Shown here in pieces: positions 61,622 through 64,000 of a DNA stretch of 64,000 bases. The position numbers and the translations under genes are program-made. The stretch lies in contig NZ_JBFEGG010000008.1 of NCBI RefSeq assembly GCF_047228935.1, positions 9,857-73,856 of the forward strand, written 5' to 3'. Below the pieces are notes generated by a model. The model made no database searches. It was not told where the DNA came from and worked only from the letters and a program-made list of their open reading frames with translations. Every line of letters starts with the position of its first letter. Position 1 is the stretch's first letter. The DNA is from Ornithinibacillus sp047228935. GTDB taxonomy: Bacteria > Bacillota > Bacilli > Bacillales > Amphibacillaceae.

Positions 61622-62495
61622 AATAAAACCTCCCCATTATTTTCTCATAAATTTTTTGGTATACAGATTCCCTATATGGAACAATAAAAATAGTCCCCCC
61701 CTTTTTGTCCATATTGTTTTATATATTTCGACTTATCAGGATGTTAACTACATTATATCAAGGGCATTTCCTTATTTGTATTGGGAAAGTTCTATACTTT
61801 ACAAGTGTAATTCGTCATAACATGACACAGTTCCCTTAAAAACATCAACGGCTTTAATTGTTTTTTTGGCAAGTTGGGAATTATTTTATTTTCAATAGTA
61901 ATAACTTGAATGTTTGGTTATACTTTGGTAAAGTTATTGTTTTGTCCTTATTAATTGAATATATCTCATCATAAATAGGAAAAAAACAAAACCCGTGTGA
62001 TAGATACAACCTAACTAATCAATAGTTATAGTGCGAGAGAAAGGTGATTCAGGCTTATTAGGTAATTAAGGCACTTTTCTTGGTAATTATCAGTTCCATA
62101 TAGAAGTAAAGGCTACAAACATAGAGGCCCCGAATTTAGAGAATTATTAAGGAAGACCGGGTTCACCAAGACGCTGTAAGCCAATAGAGTTCAATTTATT
62201 ATTAATATAAATGTACACAATGTGTCATATATATAAGAGAGTAAGAGGAGTGGATGTGAGAAGATTTCGCTGTAGAATTTGTCTAGAGGAGATTGATGAG
62301 GGAAAAATAATACTTCACTTGTTAGGAAAAGAGGACATTATAGTAGGAAGAAAATAGGAACTTAAAAAGTTTATAAATTCTGACGCCAAAAATTGATTGA
62401 CGAAATGGACTAGCCATGATAAATTATATAAAGTCTTAACAAATTAAGATAAATTTAGAAATGAGATTTTGACGAAAAAGATTTTCAATAATCTC
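61622..62495. other. Roughly 870-bp gene-poor region
   Basis: Only weak coding signals are seen. A C7 run (61695-61701; G7 on the minus strand) lies about 75 bases upstream of the secreted precursor gene. A 33-codon frame with CxxC starts at GTG 62256. The remainder is A+T-rich with no recognised gene, repeat or RNA. It may hold decayed sequence. Confidence 0.4.
62256..62357 (+). CDS. Possible 33-residue CxxC peptide
   Basis: GTG 62256 is preceded by AGAGGAG and opens a frame encoding MRRFRCRICLEEIDEGKIIL and 13 more residues to a TAG. The CRIC motif could bind zinc. It matches no family that I know, and could be chance or the remnant of a longer gene. Confidence 0.25.
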   Translation: MRRFRCRICLEEIDEGKIILHLLGKEDIIVGRK

Positions 62496-62524
62496 TTGAC
62501 AATGATTTTTATTTGTTATATGAT
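62496..62524 (+). promoter_or_regulatory. Promoter of the tRNA operon
   Basis: TTGACA (62496-62501), 17-base spacer, TATGAT (62519-62524): a near-consensus sigma-A promoter as expected for stable RNA. Transcription would start near 62531, and the leader then carries the hairpin element before tRNA-Asn. Confidence 0.88.
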
Positions 62525-62553
62525 ATTTTTCGTCGCTGTAATCATTCGGCAGT

Positions 62554-62620
62554 AACGAGCATCACTCCTACCGAGTATGCAGCGAGTTACCCCGAAGCAT
62601 ATGCACCTAAGATGCAGGGG
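62554..62620 (+). repeat. Hairpin element A in the tRNA operon leader
   Basis: CCCC-GAA-GCAT at 62590-62600 pairs with ATGC-A-GGGG at 62612-62620 across an 11-base loop. From 62554 (AACGAGCA) it aligns without gaps to element B at 63243, with about 38 of 48 bases identical by eye. Confidence 0.7.
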
Positions 62621-62651
62621 GCATTAACAATAGGATACATTTTTATATTAT

Positions 62652-62726
62652 TCCACAGTAGCTCAGTGGTAGAGCAATCGGCTGTTAACCGATCGGTCGT
62701 AGGTTCGAATCCTACCTGTGGAGCCA
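62652..62726 (+). tRNA. tRNA-Asn (GTT)
   Basis: Acceptor TCCACAG/CTGTGGA, anticodon loop CTGTTAA, T-arm GGTTCGAATCC, CCA encoded. Confidence 0.97.
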
Positions 62727-62730
62727 TAAT

Positions 62731-62821
62731 GGAGAAGTACTCAAGTGGCTGAAGAGGTGCCCCTGCTAAGGGTATAGGTCGGGTAACCGGCGCGAGGGTT
62801 CAAATCCCTCCTTCTCCGCCA
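62731..62821 (+). tRNA. tRNA-Ser (GCT)
   Basis: Acceptor GGAGAAG/CTTCTCC, long variable arm (class II), anticodon GCT in CTGCTAA, CCA encoded. Confidence 0.97.
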
Positions 62822-62830
62822 TTATATTAT

Positions 62831-62902
62831 GGCCCGTTGGTCAAGCGGTTAAGACACCGCCCTTTCACGGCGGTAACACGGGTTCGAATCCCGTACGGGT
62901 CA
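62831..62902 (+). tRNA. tRNA-Glu (TTC)
   Basis: Acceptor GGCCCGT/ACGGGTC with a G-T wobble, anticodon TTC in CTTTCAC, discriminator A. No CCA is encoded, so it must be added by the nucleotidyltransferase. Confidence 0.96.
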
Positions 62903-62923
62903 TTTTCTTTAAAACTTAATAAA

Positions 62924-63000
62924 GGTCCGGTAGTTCAGTTGGTTAGAATGCCTGCCTGTCACGCAGGAGGTCGCGGGTTCGAGTCCCGTCCGGACCGCCA
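62924..63000 (+). tRNA. tRNA-Asp (GTC)
   Basis: Acceptor GGTCCGG/CCGGACC, anticodon GTC in CTGTCAC, CCA encoded. Not part of the matching B. subtilis array as I recall it. Confidence 0.97.
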
Positions 63001-63009
63001 TAAAATAGT

Positions 63010-63084
63010 TGGGCTATAGCCAAGCGGTAAGGCAACGGGTTTTGGTCCCGTGATTCCTAGGTTCGAATCCTAGTAGCCCAGCCA
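63010..63084 (+). tRNA. tRNA-Gln (TTG)
   Basis: Acceptor TGGGCTA/TAGCCCA, anticodon TTG in TTTTGGT, CCA encoded. Confidence 0.97.
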
Positions 63085-63169
63085 GTTTTGTGTTTGTGAT
63101 TTTTTTAACAAACTTATCGATACTGATAGAGAGTTTTAAATCTCTATGAATATGCTAGTAGTTTTAGTG

Positions 63170-63209
63170 GTCAAACTAGTTTGACACTCATACTAACTTA
63201 GAATAAATC
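63170..63209 (+). promoter_or_regulatory. 16-bp palindrome and possible internal promoter
   Basis: GTCAAACTAGTTTGAC (63170-63185) is a perfect palindrome whose right end overlaps TTGACA (63181-63186). A poor -10 (TAAATC) follows 17 bases on. This could be an internal promoter with an operator, or simply a processing or termination hairpin. Confidence 0.35.
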
Positions 63210-63217
63210 ATTTATAT

Positions 63218-63243
63218 GAGCCATTAGCTCAGTCGGTAGAGCA
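63218..63243 (+). pseudogene. Truncated tRNA-Lys (5' 26 bases)
   Basis: GAGCCATTAGCTCAGTCGGT continues to AGAGCA, identical to the first 26 bases of the intact tRNA-Lys 151 bp downstream, then breaks off before the anticodon. The identity starts ten bases before the tRNA (63208), giving a 36-bp exact direct repeat with 63359-63394. Confidence 0.9.
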
Positions 63244-63322
63244 ACGAGCAATACTTCCGCCGAATAAGCTACGAGTAACCCCGAAGCATAAACATCTATG
63301 AATAAGCTTGAAGATGCAGGGG
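63243..63322 (+). repeat. Hairpin element B after the truncated tRNA-Lys
   Basis: CCCC-GAA-GCAT at 63279-63289 pairs with ATGC-A-GGGG at 63314-63322, the same stem and internal loop as element A but with a 24-base terminal loop. It begins exactly where the tRNA-Lys identity ends. Confidence 0.7.
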
Positions 63323-63368
63323 TCAACACGGTGAAAGCTCAAATTTAATTAGAACCACTCATTTATAT

Positions 63369-63444
63369 GAGCCATTAGCTCAGTCGGTAGAGCATCTGAC
63401 TTTTAATCAGAGGGTCGAAGGTTCGAATCCTTCATGGCTCACCA
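63369..63444 (+). tRNA. tRNA-Lys (TTT)
   Basis: Acceptor GAGCCAT/ATGGCTC, anticodon TTT in CTTTTAA, CCA encoded. Intact copy of the duplicated gene. Confidence 0.97.
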
Positions 63445-63459
63445 TTTTAAATGTGCAAT

Positions 63460-63544
63460 GCGGGTGTGGCGGAATTGGCAGACGCGCTAGACTTAGGATC
63501 TAGTATCTTCGGATGTGGGGGTTCGACTCCCTTCACCCGCACCA
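63460..63544 (+). tRNA. tRNA-Leu (TAG)
   Basis: Class II tRNA with acceptor GCGGGTG/CACCCGC, anticodon TAG in CTTAGGA, CCA encoded. Confidence 0.97.
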
Positions 63545-63563
63545 TATAGAAATCCGTATTAAT

Positions 63564-63647
<84 letters not shown>

Positions 63648-63723
63648 CTTAGTTCCAGTAATTGGTTCGATAACCGACTTGATTTAATATGTTATACATG
63701 ATACATTTAGAAATGTTGCTTTT

Positions 63724-63800
63724 GCGCCCGTAGCTCAATTGGATAGAGCGTTTGACTACGGATCAAGAGGTTAGGGGTTCGACTCCTCTCGGGCGCGCCA
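63724..63800 (+). tRNA. tRNA-Arg (ACG)
   Basis: Acceptor GCGCCCG/CGGGCGC, anticodon ACG in CTACGGA (A34 is expected to be edited to inosine), CCA encoded. Confidence 0.97.
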
Positions 63801-63807
63801 TTTTAAT

Positions 63808-63881
63808 CGGGAAGTAGCTCAGCTTGGTAGAGCACATGGTTTGGGACCATGGGGTCGCAGGTTCGAATCCTGTCTTCCCGA
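63808..63881 (+). tRNA. tRNA-Pro (TGG)
   Basis: Acceptor CGGGAAG/CTTCCCG, anticodon TGG in TTTGGGA, no CCA encoded. Confidence 0.96.
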
Positions 63882-63925
63882 TCCGAGGCTTTCATTTAGA
63901 AGTCTTACTTTAGAAAATTTTATAT

Positions 63926-63999
63926 GCGGGTGTAGTTTAATGGTAAAACTCTAGCCTTCCAAGCTAATGTCGTGGGTTCGATTCCCATCACCCGCTCCA
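63926..63999 (+). tRNA. tRNA-Gly (TCC)
   Basis: Acceptor GCGGGTG/CACCCGC, anticodon TCC in CTTCCAA, CCA encoded. The array may continue past the window edge. Confidence 0.97.
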
Positions 64000-64000
64000 T

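Noticed and set aside
62090..62220. Possible transposase remnant in the gene-poor region
   Set aside because: Conceptual translations in all forward frames gave no convincing family match and no terminal repeats are visible.
62513..63019. Open frames across the tRNA genes
   Set aside because: They coincide with complete tRNA cloverleaf sequences and have no ribosome sites.
63218..63357. A T-box riboswitch or second functional tRNA-Lys
   Set aside because: The sequence diverges before the anticodon, no T-box word or terminator-antiterminator pair follows, and no synthetase gene is downstream.

Overview
The window is a low-G+C, Gram-positive chromosome segment from the Bacillaceae. Three things place it there: a complete sigma-B operon, strong AAGGAGG-type ribosome binding sites with frequent GTG/TTG starts, and a gene order that follows Bacillus subtilis closely over the second half (cshA-ydbS-ydbT-rhomboid-acpS-ydcC-alr-ndoAI-ndoA-rsbRSTUVW-sigB-rsbX-tex, then a sprT-type gene and a tRNA array). 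An Oceanobacillus/Virgibacillus-like genus is my best guess, inferred from gene content and repeat style; no rRNA is present to confirm it.

Layout. 1-3 kb: end of an amino-acid ABC transporter, glutathione peroxidase, tRNA hydroxylation protein TrhO and a cold-shock protein. 3-7.4 kb: small housekeeping or unknown genes (methyltransferase, YkwC-type dehydrogenase, GNAT protein, YteA, zinc-ribbon proteins). 7.4-11.3 kb: secretion-stress module with membrane protease HtrB divergent from the CssRS two-component system; a 238-bp GC-rich element with inverted ends lies between them. 11.4-14.7 kb: typA, then a 52-bp-period tandem array of potential hairpins, then a sugar-dehydrogenase lipoprotein that appears to start with ATT. 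15-21.3 kb: trehalose operon (PTS permease in IIA-IIB-IIC order, phosphotrehalase, TreR) with a readable promoter, two TreR operators and a cre site, followed by an alpha-glucosidase. 21.3-31 kb: thiolase, CapA-like lipoprotein, a PadR-regulated membrane protein, the undecaprenyl-phosphate translocase family protein PopT, a thioredoxin-like protein, and a YkoGH-like two-component system with a PepSY protein. 31-36 kb: phosphonate-type ABC transporter (phnD-C-E-E) with a 5'-nucleotidase-type phosphatase. 36-41.7 kb: ABC exporter pair, YppG-like coat protein, esterase, DegV, DMT transporter. 42-57.8 kb: the syntenic block ending in the sigma-B operon and tex. 58-60.6 kb: catalase, a decayed sprT (ydcK) pseudogene and an intact divergent SprT-like gene. 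60.6-61.7 kb: a two-gene operon encoding a small membrane protein and a secreted precursor whose C-terminal 68 residues are glycine-rich with six cysteines, resembling a halocin-C8-type bacteriocin. 62.5-64 kb: a tRNA operon with eleven intact tRNAs (Asn, Ser, Glu, Asp, Gln, Lys, Leu, Leu, Arg, Pro, Gly) driven by a near-consensus promoter and containing a truncated tRNA-Lys copy and two related hairpin elements.

How the parts work together. Several modules concern envelope and general stress: HtrB/CssRS for misfolded secreted proteins, RsbRST-UVW/SigB for general stress, catalase and glutathione peroxidase for peroxide, NdoA/NdoAI as a ribonuclease toxin pair. Carbon uptake (trehalose) and phosphorus scavenging (phn plus phosphatase) are separate regulated units. 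The best candidate for an undescribed system is the secreted cysteine-rich precursor and its small membrane partner at 60.7-61.6 kb. It lies in a variable spot between the eroded sprT locus and the tRNA array.
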